From: Paenibacillus xylanivorans
GTDB taxonomy: Bacteria > Bacillota > Bacilli > Paenibacillales > Paenibacillaceae
NCBI RefSeq assembly: GCF_001280595.1
Contig: NZ_LITU01000071.1
Coordinates: 38,634-102,633, forward strand
Direction of reading: 5' to 3'
DNA: 64,000 nucleotides
Positions within the stretch are counted from its first letter, which is position 1. Each line of letters opens with the position of its first letter. The position numbers were made by a program, and so were the translations under genes. This document shows, one piece after another, positions 8,165 to 16,836 of the stretch. The notes below the pieces were generated by a model. That model made no database searches. It was not told where the DNA came from and saw nothing but the letters and a program-made list of their open reading frames with translations.

Positions 8165-9451
8165 ATGACTATTATTTCTGACGTGTACGCTCGCGAAGTC
8201 CTCGACTCCCGCGGTAACCCTACAGTTGAAGTTGAAGTATACCTGGAGTCCGGCGCAATCGGACGCGCTATCGTACCATCCGGTGCATCCACTGGTGCCC
8301 ACGAAGCGGTTGAGCTTCGCGATGGCGACAAATCCCGTTACCTGGGTAAAGGTGTTCTGCAAGCTGTTAAAAACGTAAACGAAACAATCGCTCCAGAAGT
8401 AATCGGTATGGATGCATTGGATCAACTGGGTATCGACAAATTGATGATCACTTTGGATGGTACGCCAAACAAAGGTAAACTGGGTGCTAACGCAATCCTG
8501 GCTGTATCCATGGCTGTAGCTCGTGCAGCTGCTGACGCTCTGGACCTGCCATTGTACGTTTACCTGGGCGGATTCAACGCTAAAGTACTTCCAGTACCAA
8601 TGATGAACATCATCAACGGTGGTGAGCATGCTGACAACAACATCGACGTTCAAGAGTTCATGGTTCTTCCAGTTGGAGCACCAAGCTTCAAAGAAGCTCT
8701 TCGCGTAGGCGCAGAAATCTTCCACAACTTGAAATCCGTATTGAGCTCCAAAGGCTTGAACACAGCTGTAGGTGACGAAGGTGGTTTCGCACCGAACCTT
8801 GGTTCGAACGAAGAAGCAATCACTACAATCATCGAAGCTATTGAAAAAGCAGGTTACAAACCAGGTGTTGACGTATTCCTGGGTATGGACGTTGCTTCCA
8901 CTGAGTTCTACAAAGATGGTAAATACACACTTGCTGGCGAAGGTAAATCTTACACTTCTGCTGAGTATGTTGACCTTCTGGCTTCATGGGTTGAGAAATA
9001 CCCAATCATCACAATCGAAGACGGTATGTCCGAAGATGACTGGGATGGTTGGAAATTGCTCACTGAGAAATTGGGAGACAAAGTACAACTCGTTGGTGAT
9101 GACCTGTTCGTAACGAACACTGAGCGTCTGGGTAGAGGTATCGACGAAGGTATCGGTAACTCCATCCTGATCAAAGTTAACCAAATCGGTACATTGACTG
9201 AAACATTCGATGCAATCGAAATGGCTAAACGTGCAGGATACACTGCTGTAATCTCTCACCGTTCGGGTGAGTCCGAAGACAGCACAATCGCTGACATCGC
9301 TGTTGCAACAAACGCGGGTCAAATTAAAACGGGTGCTCCTTCCCGTACAGACCGTATCGCGAAGTACAACCAATTGCTCCGCATCGAGGATCAACTGGGT
9401 GAACTGGCTCAATACAATGGTCTTAAAGGTTTCTACAACCTCAAAAAATAA
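8165..9451 (+). CDS. eno: Enolase
   Basis: This 428-residue enzyme dehydrates 2-phosphoglycerate to phosphoenolpyruvate and needs magnesium. The N-terminal VLDSRGNPTVEVEV and the substrate loop GASTGAHEA are typical. Metal-binding acids lie in MDVASTEF, TIEDGMSEDDW and VGDDLFVTN. The C-terminal signature ILIKVNQIGTLTET and catalytic Lys region SHRSGE are intact. The start at 8165 follows AAAAGGAG by ten bases; the longer reading frame back to 8054 runs through the repeat element and is unlikely. It is the last gene of the operon and is followed by a strong terminator. Confidence 0.98.
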   Translation: MTIISDVYAREVLDSRGNPTVEVEVYLESGAIGRAIVPSGASTGAHEAVELRDGDKSRYLGKGVLQAVKNVNETIAPEVIGMDALDQLGIDKLMITLDGTPNKGKLGANAILAVSMAVARAAADALDLPLYVYLGGFNAKVLPVPMMNIINGGEHADNNIDVQEFMVLPVGAPSFKEALRVGAEIFHNLKSVLSSKGLNTAVGDEGGFAPNLGSNEEAITTIIEAIEKAGYKPGVDVFLGMDVASTEFYKDGKYTLAGEGKSYTSAEYVDLLASWVEKYPIITIEDGMSEDDWDGWKLLTEKLGDKVQLVGDDLFVTNTERLGRGIDEGIGNSILIKVNQIGTLTETFDAIEMAKRAGYTAVISHRSGESEDSTIADIAVATNAGQIKTGAPSRTDRIAKYNQLLRIEDQLGELAQYNGLKGFYNLKK

Positions 9452-9472
9452 GTTGTCTTACGACAACTCACG

Positions 9473-9505
9473 GGCAAGCCGGGTAACCGGCTTGTCTTTT
9501 TTTTT
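9473..9505 (+). terminator. Operon terminator after eno
   Basis: CAAGCCGG-GTAA-CCGGCTTG (9475-9494) is followed by T-rich sequence with nine consecutive T. A smaller hairpin AGTTGTC/GACAACT lies just before it at 9451-9467. Confidence 0.92.
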
Positions 9506-9609
9506 GCAAAATCTTTTTGGATATCTAGATTATTTGCGAGTTTATAGTATTGATACAAAAAAACTTTATGGACAAAATGAAATAAAATTCCATATATTTG
9601 TATATTAGG

Positions 9610-9638
9610 TTGACATTGTTTTTCATTTGATCTATTAT
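9610..9638 (+). promoter_or_regulatory. Promoter of the exported peptide and ABC transporter genes
   Basis: TTGACA (9610-9615), 17 bases and TATTAT (9633-9638) form a near-consensus SigA promoter about 35 bases upstream of the ribosome site of the small exported protein. Confidence 0.8.
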
Positions 9639-9678
9639 ATATTTGTAATAATAATACATTTAAATGGGAGGATTTAGA

Positions 9679-10047
9679 ATGTTTAAAACGAAATTGGTAG
9701 CAACTTCATTAGCTTTAGCTATTGGGGTGGTTGGGGTGGGAGGTTCATTGGTTTCAGGAATGGGATTTTTCAATTTTTCTTCATACACTAATAATTTTAC
9801 ACTAACGGTAAGTGCTAGTTTCACTCCATCCGTAGTTACAACAAGCTCTCATGGATTCGGACTGACCCCAGGGAAAAATGTAAAGCAAGCTTATGTATGG
9901 CTTAAAGAAGGAAACTATGACTCAGGTCGTGTATATTCTCCTACTGCTAAGAATACATCAGACAGTAATTTATACGAAGCAGTTACTTCCAAAGTGAATA
10001 ACCCATTCTCAACAGCCACTTCAGGATATGGTTGGATTTACTTCTAA
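9679..10047 (+). CDS. Small exported protein, possibly bacteriocin-like
   Basis: This 122-residue protein was not recognised. The start at 9679 follows GGGAGG by seven bases; the ATG at 9664 precedes that site. The N-terminus (MFKTKLVATSLALAIGVVGV) has two lysines and a long hydrophobic stretch, a signal peptide or anchor. The rest is rich in Ser, Thr, Gly and aromatic residues, has no Cys, and ends GYGWIYF. Base composition is much more AT-rich than the glycolytic genes, suggesting acquisition. It is followed by a hairpin and then an FtsX/MacB-type transporter. A small exported protein, FtsX-like membrane proteins and an ATPase is also the layout of lactococcin-972-type bacteriocin loci, but no convincing sequence match to that family is seen. 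Confidence 0.6.
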   Translation: MFKTKLVATSLALAIGVVGVGGSLVSGMGFFNFSSYTNNFTLTVSASFTPSVVTTSSHGFGLTPGKNVKQAYVWLKEGNYDSGRVYSPTAKNTSDSNLYEAVTSKVNNPFSTATSGYGWIYF

Positions 10048-10070
10048 ATAGTAAATAAAAATTAATACAT

Positions 10071-10100
10071 AAGCCCCTTCATTGTTTTCAGAAGGGGCTT
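10071..10100 (+). terminator. Hairpin between exported protein and transporter genes
   Basis: AAGCCCCTTC (10071-10080) and GAAGGGGCTT (10091-10100) form a 10-bp perfect stem with a 10-base loop. It lacks a T-run on the plus strand, so it may be a leaky terminator or an mRNA end-stabiliser that makes the first gene more abundant than the transporter. Confidence 0.6.
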
Positions 10101-10124
10101 AACTTATGCTGGAGTGTGACAAAG

Positions 10125-11162
10125 ATGACGTTAATCAAGAGATCAATTTATATTATTATTTATTATATAGCAGTAGGTACATTTACTACCCTTTCGTTTT
10201 CTGCTTTACTGACATCTTATGCGAATACTCAGACTCTCCAGAATGGATTGACTCAAGAGAGTATATATTTTTCGATACAGGCAGAGCATGCACCGAGTGT
10301 CAAGGTTAATCAGCTTCTGGATGAATTGAAAAAGCAATCAAGTTCTTTTTTGCTATACAAAGATGAGGGGAACAGCTATGCAAAATCAATATATTTGCAT
10401 AATTATATATTCCCGATGATGACTTCTAGTGAAAGGCAGATTACTTCTATTCCTCCTGGTAATGTTATTCTAGATAAAAGCTTACTCAACAATACTGTTA
10501 TTCATGAAAATGATTTATTCTTTTTATATAATGGAAAATACTATAAAGTGAAAGATTCCTTTATTTGGATTAATAAATACATTAACATTGACAGCAAATT
10601 TTTTGTAGCACTTGAACAGGATCAGATTTCTTCTGGACAATATTCTGTCGATGGTATAAATCTTACTAAATTGGAAGTTGCTCTAAATGAATTGAATCAG
10701 AAAACATCTATATCATACTCGATTATCCCAGCTACTCAAAGTTATACAGAACGAATAAGGCTAGCTCTGCAAGATCAGGCTTTCATTGTTATCGTTTTCG
10801 CAGTTTCTCTTTTATTGATGCTATTGAGTATATTTGGGACCACGGTGTCATGGATACAATCGAGAAGAGACGAACTACGAACACGTCATCTTGTGGGTGC
10901 TACTGCTTCAGATTTGAGAAAGTGGCTTCTTAAAGAATACTGGCCGTTATTGTTATTTAGTTTTACAATTGGATGTGTATTGGCATGGGTAATTGCAAAA
11001 ATGGAAATATTCAATGCTATCATTAAAGAAGTTTCTGTATGGGGAAGCCTTCTCTCTTTTCTGTTTTGTTTGATAATTGGCACATTAACAGCAATAATTA
11101 GCATTTATCGTTATGGATACAAGAATAGAAAGTCAGAATTAGAGGAGGCTCTTCTCCCGTGA
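10125..11162 (+). CDS. FtsX-like ABC transporter membrane protein
   Basis: This 345-residue protein has one N-terminal membrane segment (about residues 8-28), a large outside domain of about 190 residues, and three C-terminal membrane helices beginning near IVIVFAVSLLLMLLSIFG. That is the topology of MacB/FtsX-type mechanotransmission permeases. The inside loop WIQSRRDELRTRHLVGATASDL matches the coupling loop (R-x-E-x-x-x-R-x-x-G-A) of FtsX domains. The start at 10125 follows GGAGTG by eight bases. It overlaps the next gene by four bases (GTGA). Together with that gene and the ATPase it forms a three-part transporter, probably for export of or protection from a peptide. Confidence 0.75.
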   Translation: MTLIKRSIYIIIYYIAVGTFTTLSFSALLTSYANTQTLQNGLTQESIYFSIQAEHAPSVKVNQLLDELKKQSSSFLLYKDEGNSYAKSIYLHNYIFPMMTSSERQITSIPPGNVILDKSLLNNTVIHENDLFFLYNGKYYKVKDSFIWINKYINIDSKFFVALEQDQISSGQYSVDGINLTKLEVALNELNQKTSISYSIIPATQSYTERIRLALQDQAFIVIVFAVSLLLMLLSIFGTTVSWIQSRRDELRTRHLVGATASDLRKWLLKEYWPLLLFSFTIGCVLAWVIAKMEIFNAIIKEVSVWGSLLSFLFCLIIGTLTAIISIYRYGYKNRKSELEEALLP

Positions 11163-12340
11163 ATCCATTTCACTTTTCTATACAAGATCTTTGGCGCCAC
11201 AAAGGAACTTCTGTTATTCTGCTTATAGAAATGGTCATATTACTTATTATTGTCAACCTACTTTTTTGGAGTTTTAATGATATGAATAAAATGGAGCAAG
11301 AAATCGAACGTTTGAATAGTCAAAAGGAAGTCTATAGCTTTATTGACTACACCAGCGAAAACCAAATTAAAAAGCTGTTCGCCGATGATACACATTTACA
11401 AGACTTACGTAAACTATATGATTCCATATATAAAAATCCAGAAATTGAGGCGTTTCCGCTTTATTCAGCTGATCTCTATACGGCCAAATCTCTGGAAAAT
11501 GTTGCTACCCTAACTCCAAAGGATATGAACCGAGTGCCATTCATTTACGCGAATCCCTCTTTCTTTAATTATTTCAATCTTGGTATTAAGGAGGGCAGAC
11601 CATTCGGTGAGATCGATTATACAGAAAAAGAACAAAATATTCCTGTTATTATTGGCAGTGAAATGCAATCTATGTTTAAACTGAATCAAACATTCTCGGA
11701 TGTATCGGGAAAAAGCTATAACGTAATTGGAGTCCTTGAGGATAACAGTTCATACATTGATATTATGGCAACACGTGATTTTAAAAATTTGGATAGGATG
11801 ATTATCCTTCCCCAAAATCTAAACTATCTGTCTGAAGTCACCAACCTCGATAGTGTAATTACAAGAGCATATATGGCTACAAAGAATGAAGACTCGCTCG
11901 GTAATATCGTAAAACTGGCGGCTGATCTTAATACGTATTCGTTTGCTTACAAAAGTATGAAATATCAATCAGAATTTGTAGCTCAAGACAAAAAAAAGAT
12001 ATTACAAACACAATTGTTATTATCTGGCCTGATATTTATTTTCACCTTTTTAACAGTTACTGTATCTTATTTACAGTTTATTGAGAGGTATACTTATGAT
12101 TTTGGTGTTCATCTATTATCAGGTGCTTCGATCAAAGATGTGATGATCAGGATTGGTGGACAATTTATCATTCTAACTATCATAAGTAATCTCATTGTTA
12201 ATCTTTTTTTCTCATGGTTCTCTAATCTGTCAATTTCTATCGTGATTAGTTTATTAGTAATGATCATTTTTTTAGTAATTCCTTTGATGAAGTTGAGGTA
12301 CACACCCATGAATGATATGTTAAGGAGGAAGCAAAAATGA
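11159..12340 (+). CDS. Second FtsX/MacB-like ABC transporter membrane protein
   Basis: This 393-residue protein has an N-terminal membrane helix (about residues 17-40), an outside MacB-like periplasmic core with a VIIGSEMQ strand and a GVLEDNSSYID turn typical of that domain, and three C-terminal helices. The coupling-loop-like segment FGVHLLSGASIKDV follows the first of these. GTG is the start, within the end of the preceding gene, with GAGGAGG upstream. It overlaps the ATPase gene by four bases (ATGA). Two unlike permease halves with one ATPase suggest a heterodimeric Type VII ABC system. The substrate is unknown; the neighbouring exported protein is the obvious candidate. Confidence 0.75.
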   Translation: MNPFHFSIQDLWRHKGTSVILLIEMVILLIIVNLLFWSFNDMNKMEQEIERLNSQKEVYSFIDYTSENQIKKLFADDTHLQDLRKLYDSIYKNPEIEAFPLYSADLYTAKSLENVATLTPKDMNRVPFIYANPSFFNYFNLGIKEGRPFGEIDYTEKEQNIPVIIGSEMQSMFKLNQTFSDVSGKSYNVIGVLEDNSSYIDIMATRDFKNLDRMIILPQNLNYLSEVTNLDSVITRAYMATKNEDSLGNIVKLAADLNTYSFAYKSMKYQSEFVAQDKKKILQTQLLLSGLIFIFTFLTVTVSYLQFIERYTYDFGVHLLSGASIKDVMIRIGGQFIILTIISNLIVNLFFSWFSNLSISIVISLLVMIIFLVIPLMKLRYTPMNDMLRRKQK

Positions 12341-13017
12341 GTGTGATCGAGTTACAGAAAATAAACAAAGTATTTAGCCAGAAGCAAAACCGTTTCCATG
12401 CTCTTTGTGATGTCTCGTTAAGTATTGCTAAAGGAGAAATGGTAGCTATTATGGGAACATCTGGTTCTGGTAAAACAACATTACTTAACATAATAGGATG
12501 TGTGGACAAGCCAAGTGAAGGAAGGTACCTTCTGAAAAAACAGGCAATAGAAAAACAATCCCCGAAATTTCTTGCCCAAGTCCGAAACCAAGAATTAGGC
12601 TTTGTTATGCAGGATTTCGCTTTAATTGAATATTATTCGGTAAAAAAAAATATTCTCTTGCCTCTACATTATGTAAAGAGTCACAAGCTGAGAAAAAACA
12701 GAGAAGCTAAGCTTCCTGAATTACTCGAAAAACTACGCATAGGGCAAAAAATTAATGAACCTGTCATGAATTTATCAGGTGGACAAAAGCAACGTGTAGC
12801 GATTGCGAGAGCATTAATTAATAATCCTGAAATTATTTTAGCTGATGAACCAACGGGTGCACTTGATCAGAAAACCTCAACAGAAATTATTGAATTGCTT
12901 CAAGTTATTAATCGAGAAGAAGGAAAAACAATAATTTTGGTCACACATGACCCTGACATTGCAGCTTACTGTGACCGAATTATTCGGATTGAAGATGGAA
13001 GGATTGTTATAACGTAA
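12337..13017 (+). CDS. ABC transporter ATP-binding protein, LolD/MacB type
   Basis: This 226-residue ATPase powers the two membrane proteins before it. Walker A is GTSGSGKTTLL (near residue 42), the Q-loop is GFVMQDFALIEYYSV, the signature is LSGGQKQRVAIARAL, Walker B is EIILADEPTGALD and the H-loop His is in LVTHDPD. The EPTGALD wording is characteristic of the MacB/LolD/FtsE class rather than of importers. The start overlaps the previous stop (ATGA) and follows AAGGAGG. Composition stays AT-rich to the end, so the island boundary is probably just after this gene. Confidence 0.9.
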   Translation: MSVIELQKINKVFSQKQNRFHALCDVSLSIAKGEMVAIMGTSGSGKTTLLNIIGCVDKPSEGRYLLKKQAIEKQSPKFLAQVRNQELGFVMQDFALIEYYSVKKNILLPLHYVKSHKLRKNREAKLPELLEKLRIGQKINEPVMNLSGGQKQRVAIARALINNPEIILADEPTGALDQKTSTEIIELLQVINREEGKTIILVTHDPDIAAYCDRIIRIEDGRIVIT

Positions 13018-13113
13018 GATTCCTAAGTATAATTAAGATTGGCAGTAAATTTTCAGAAACTACATTTAATATTCTAATTATTTTGTATAGCGGATGTACG
13101 TAGCTGTCACTAC

Positions 13114-13142
13114 TTGTATCACGTTAATAGCTGTGTTACAAT
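13114..13142 (+). promoter_or_regulatory. secG promoter
   Basis: TTGTAT (13114-13119), a 17-base spacer and TACAAT (13137-13142) lie about 60 bases upstream of the secG start. Confidence 0.65.
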
Positions 13143-13199
13143 TAAAGTAACTGTTTTTATGGTGAGATGTTATGCCCACATGGGTAGGAGGTGGAAAGA

Positions 13200-13433
13200 A
13201 TGGATATTGCTTTGAAATTGCTGCTCGTGGTGTTTTCGATCGGTCTAATCACTGTAGTATTGCTGCAGCACGGGAAAAGCGCTGGTTTGGCGGGTGCCAT
13301 CTCCGGTGGTGCGGAACATCTTTTCGGTAAAACGAAAGCGCGCGGACTTGATCTTTTCCTGCAACGTGCAACGGTTGTACTGGGTGCAGGATTCTTCATT
13401 TTGTCTATCGTAGTTACGGTCTTCTCCAAGTAA
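13200..13433 (+). CDS. secG: Preprotein translocase subunit SecG
   Basis: This 77-residue two-helix protein is an auxiliary part of the SecYEG channel in the plasma membrane. The first helix is LKLLLVVFSIGLITVVLLQ, followed by the conserved loop HGKSAGLAGAISGGAEHLFG and KARGLDLFLQR, then a second helix. ATG at 13200 follows AGGAGG by eight bases; an upstream GTG at 13191 overlaps that site. The order secG-rnr-smpB-ssrA is shared with many Firmicutes, which supports the assignment. Confidence 0.96.
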   Translation: MDIALKLLLVVFSIGLITVVLLQHGKSAGLAGAISGGAEHLFGKTKARGLDLFLQRATVVLGAGFFILSIVVTVFSK

Positions 13434-13487
13434 GAAATGGAATTCCTTATATAACTCGATAGTTTCGAGCATGACGCTTGAATGATT

Positions 13488-13520
13488 AACCTTCGTTTCG
13501 AGAAGAAACGGAGGTTTTTT
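13488..13520 (+). terminator. Terminator after secG
   Basis: AACCTTCGTTTC and GAAACGGAGGTT pair (one G-T pair) around a five-base loop and run into six T. Confidence 0.9.
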
Positions 13521-13882
13521 AATAAATATATTCATGCCCAGTCTTTTCCAATGACCCACACGATTTTGATCTTCGATTTCTTCTCATTTCCGTTCGGTTA
13601 CCTTCCTACATATTCGCCCTGTTCTGGGCCGTTTCTTTTCTGTCTATTCGAGAGCAAAAACACATGTAGCATAAATGCTGTTATGTTGCATGAAAGCGCG
13701 GTTATTTAAAGGGTCATGCATGCTTAGTTTATTTTGCAGGGTACGGATGCGCCGGATTGAATTCGTGTATACTAGGGTATGAGATAGTGAGGCCTGAGTT
13801 AGATGGCTCCTATTGGTAAGGTTTCTGATACATAGAGAGATGAGACAAGATTACACTTTTATGTTTCCCGAGGTGAATATTA
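13521..13882 (+). other. Intergenic region upstream of rnr
   Basis: No gene is supported here. The interval must hold the rnr promoter; a TATACT at about 13,770 is a possible -10 box but lacks a well-spaced -35 partner. GAGGTG at 13,871 is the rnr ribosome site. Confidence 0.4.
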
Positions 13883-16657
13883 ATGATAACAGAACAACAA
13901 TTGCTCGACTTCATGCGGGAAACCGCTTATAAACCGATGACTTATCAGGAACTGGAACAGCACTTCGAGATTGAGGACTCGGCTGATTTCAAAGCCTTTT
14001 TGATTATGCTCAATACGCTGGAGGAATCCGGCAAAGTCCTGCTCACCCGCAATAACCGCTATGGCATGCCAGAACGGATGGATTTGGTGCGCGGACGATT
14101 GCAGGCTCATGCGAAAGGGTTTGCTTTCCTCATCCCTGAGGACCGGGAGCACCCGGATGTGTACATCCACGCCAATGATATGAAAAGCGCCATGAACGGA
14201 GATACGGTGTTTGTTAAAGTGACTTCTCAAGGACCTTCCGGTGGACGTTTGGAGGGTGAGATTGTCCGTATTGTTACACGTGCGGTTACGCAGGTTGTTG
14301 GTGTATTCCAAAGCCACGAGGTGTACGGTTTCGTTATACCGGATGATAAGCGGATTAACCGGGATATTTTCATTCCGCGTACGAACTTCCACGGGGCTGT
14401 TGATGGGCAAAAAGTTGTTGCAAAAATCGTCAGCTATCCAGAGGGCCGGGCAGCAGCAGAAGGTGAAGTGATCGAGATTCTCGGTCATAAGGATGAACCG
14501 GGTATTGATATTTTGTCTGTAATCCGTAAGCACCAGCTGCCAGAAGCCTTCCCGGATGAAGTGGTGGAAGAAGCCGAAAAAGCGCCAGACGCCATTACGG
14601 AAGAAGAAATTGTCCAACAGGGTCGCCGCGATTTGCGTGGGCTGAATATCGTTACAATTGATGGCGAAGACGCCAAGGATCTGGATGACGCTGTCAATGT
14701 GGAGAAACTGCCTAACGGTAACTATCGTCTGGGCGTTCATATTGCCGATGTAGGTTATTATGTGCGTGAAAACTCCAAGCTCGATCAGGAAGCGTACAAC
14801 CGCGGATGCAGTGTGTATCTGGTGGACCGGGTTATTCCGATGCTGCCGCAACGTCTGTCCAACGGGATCTGTAGTTTGAATCCACAGGTAGACCGCTTGA
14901 CCCTGTCTTGTGAGATGGAGTTCAACGATCAGATGAAGGTTGTGAAACACGACATTTTCACAAGTGTTATCAAAACCAAAGAGCGGATGACGTATTCCAA
15001 CGTTCGCAAAATTCTTGAAGGTGAAGAGCCTGAATTGTTGGAGCGTTACAAGGATCTGGTGGACGATTTCCACTTGATGAAAGAGATTGCTCTGAAGCTT
15101 CGTGCGATGCGTATGCGCCGTGGTGCGGTTGACTTTGATTTTGAAGAATCCAAAATCATTGTGGATGAAGAATGCAAACCAGTGGATATCGTGAAACGGG
15201 AGCGTTCGATTGCGGAGCAAATCATTGAGGAATTCATGCTGGCAGCCAATGAAACAGTAGCAGAGCATTTCCACTGGTTGAAGGTTCCGTTCATCTATCG
15301 TGTGCATGAAGATCCAGATCAGGAAAAACTGCAAAATTTTCTCGCCTTTGCGGCGAATTTCGGACACCACGTCAAGGGACGTGGCAACGCGATTCATCCA
15401 CGGGCGCTTCAATCCCTGCTTGAGGATATTAACGGAACGAAGGAACAGACGGTTATCAGTACAATGATGCTGCGTTCCATGAAGCAGGCGAAGTATGACT
15501 CCGAGATGTCGGGTCACTTTGGTCTGGCAGCAGAGTTCTACAGTCACTTCACATCACCGATCCGTCGTTATCCCGATCTCGTCATTCACCGTGTTATTCG
15601 GGAAGTGATTGAGAACAATGGGGCTTTGCCTGAGAACCGTCAGGAGTATTTGGCTGGACGTATGGCCGATATTGCGCAACAGTCCTCGGAACGCGAGCGT
15701 GTGGCGGTTGAAGCTGAACGGGATACCGAGAAAATGAAGAAAGCGGAGTACATGCTTGATAAAGTCGGCGAAGAGTTCGAAGGCATGATCAGCAGTGTAA
15801 CCAGCTTCGGTATGTTCATTGAACTGGAGAATACGGTAGAAGGTCTGATTCGCCTGAGTGCGCTCACGGACGACTATTACCATTTTGACGATCAACATAT
15901 GGCTCTGATTGGCGAACGTACCTCAAAAGTCTTCCGCATCGGTGATGAAGTGAAGATTCGTGTGGCCCGTGTGAGCATGGAAGAGTACACGATTGACTTT
16001 GAAATGGTCGACATGAAGCCTCGCGGCGAACGTCCAGGTGGCTTCAGTGGTGGACGCGGCGGTAAAGGTGGACGTCCTGCTGGTGGCGGAGGACGCGGTG
16101 GAGCGAAGAGTGGTTCCGGTGGATTCAGTGGCTCGCGTGGTGGTAAAGCGCCAACTGGTGCTGGAGGCAGCCGTGGTGGCAGATCAGCCGAAGAGAGCAG
16201 CAAAGGCGGTCGTGGCAGCCGTAGCGGAGCTCCGAGCACAGCAGGAAGCGCAGGTGGCAAAGTTGGCGGTAAACCGAGAGGTGAGCGTCGTGCTGGAGAT
16301 GCCGGCGGATCAGTGGGTCGGAACAAGGGTGCGGTAAGCTTTGGTTTTGGCTCAGGCAAAGGCGGATATAGTTCTACAGCGGGTGGCCAGGAAGGCACTT
16401 CAACTGGTGGACAAGGGAATGGCTTGAGCAGCAGCAGCAGTCGCGGTGAAGGAAGCTTCAAATCCGGTAAAGGCGGAGGTAAAGGTGGAAAAGGCGGTAG
16501 TGGACGCAAAAATACCTCACCTAGCGGTGTGTTTATCGGCGAAGGAGCTACACCAGGCGGTGTTCAGGAAGACGGAGCACCACGTCGTAAGCGCAAGAAG
16601 AATAAAGGCGCACCTGCCAACGGAACGGCGGCTTTTGTGCGGAAGAAGAAAAAGTAA
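13883..16657 (+). CDS. rnr: Ribonuclease R with long Gly/Arg/Lys-rich tail
   Basis: RNase R is a processive 3'-5' exonuclease that degrades structured RNA and works with tmRNA on stalled messages. Order of parts: N-terminal winged helix, two cold-shock domains, RNB catalytic domain beginning near residue 260 (TIDGEDAKDLDDAVNV holds the metal-binding Asp residues), and an S1 domain at about 629-710 (GMISSVTSFGMFIEL). From about residue 712 to 924 follows a low-complexity tail rich in Gly, Ser, Arg and Lys with many RGG/GRGG steps, ending in RKRKKNKG and a Lys4 terminus. B. subtilis RNase R is about 780 residues, so this tail is much longer than usual. The gene is followed by smpB and ssrA, its functional partners. 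Confidence 0.95.
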   Translation: MITEQQLLDFMRETAYKPMTYQELEQHFEIEDSADFKAFLIMLNTLEESGKVLLTRNNRYGMPERMDLVRGRLQAHAKGFAFLIPEDREHPDVYIHANDMKSAMNGDTVFVKVTSQGPSGGRLEGEIVRIVTRAVTQVVGVFQSHEVYGFVIPDDKRINRDIFIPRTNFHGAVDGQKVVAKIVSYPEGRAAAEGEVIEILGHKDEPGIDILSVIRKHQLPEAFPDEVVEEAEKAPDAITEEEIVQQGRRDLRGLNIVTIDGEDAKDLDDAVNVEKLPNGNYRLGVHIADVGYYVRENSKLDQEAYNRGCSVYLVDRVIPMLPQRLSNGICSLNPQVDRLTLSCEMEFNDQMKVVKHDIFTSVIKTKERMTYSNVRKILEGEEPELLERYKDLVDDFHLMKEIALKLRAMRMRRGAVDFDFEESKIIVDEECKPVDIVKRERSIAEQIIEEFMLAANETVAEHFHWLKVPFIYRVHEDPDQEKLQNFLAFAANFGHHVKGRGNAIHPRALQSLLEDINGTKEQTVISTMMLRSMKQAKYDSEMSGHFGLAAEFYSHFTSPIRRYPDLVIHRVIREVIENNGALPENRQEYLAGRMADIAQQSSERERVAVEAERDTEKMKKAEYMLDKVGEEFEGMISSVTSFGMFIELENTVEGLIRLSALTDDYYHFDDQHMALIGERTSKVFRIGDEVKIRVARVSMEEYTIDFEMVDMKPRGERPGGFSGGRGGKGGRPAGGGGRGGAKSGSGGFSGSRGGKAPTGAGGSRGGRSAEESSKGGRGSRSGAPSTAGSAGGKVGGKPRGERRAGDAGGSVGRNKGAVSFGFGSGKGGYSSTAGGQEGTSTGGQGNGLSSSSSRGEGSFKSGKGGGKGGKGGSGRKNTSPSGVFIGEGATPGGVQEDGAPRRKRKKNKGAPANGTAAFVRKKKK

Positions 16658-16692
16658 TCGCGTTTCGCTGAGCATGAAGTGAGTGTAATGAG

Positions 16693-16721
16693 AAGGGGCG
16701 GCGCAGACCGCCTCTTTCTTG
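16693..16721 (+). terminator. Terminator after rnr
   Basis: AGGGGCGG-CGCAGA-CCGCCTCT (16694-16715) is followed by a T-rich stretch; one G-T pair lies in the stem. Confidence 0.75.
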
Positions 16722-16747
16722 ATTTTAACAGCGGTCCTTGCTACAAT
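16719..16747 (+). promoter_or_regulatory. smpB promoter
   Basis: TTGATT (16719-16724), 17 bases and TACAAT (16742-16747) lie about 90 bases upstream of smpB, right after the rnr terminator. Confidence 0.65.
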
Positions 16748-16836
16748 TAAGGTCTGGCATGTGGTACCGAGAGAACTGTGTGGTGCGCTGCTGTAGAGCA
16801 TGGTACCGGCTTATTTTACGGAGAAGGAGTGAGGAC

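Noticed and set aside
13880..15547. 555-residue minus-strand frame opposite rnr
   Set aside because: It covers the RNase R catalytic domain on the other strand and has no start signal.
15892..16509. Pro-rich minus-strand frame opposite the rnr tail
   Set aside because: It is the mirror of the Gly-rich repeat coding sequence and not an independent gene.
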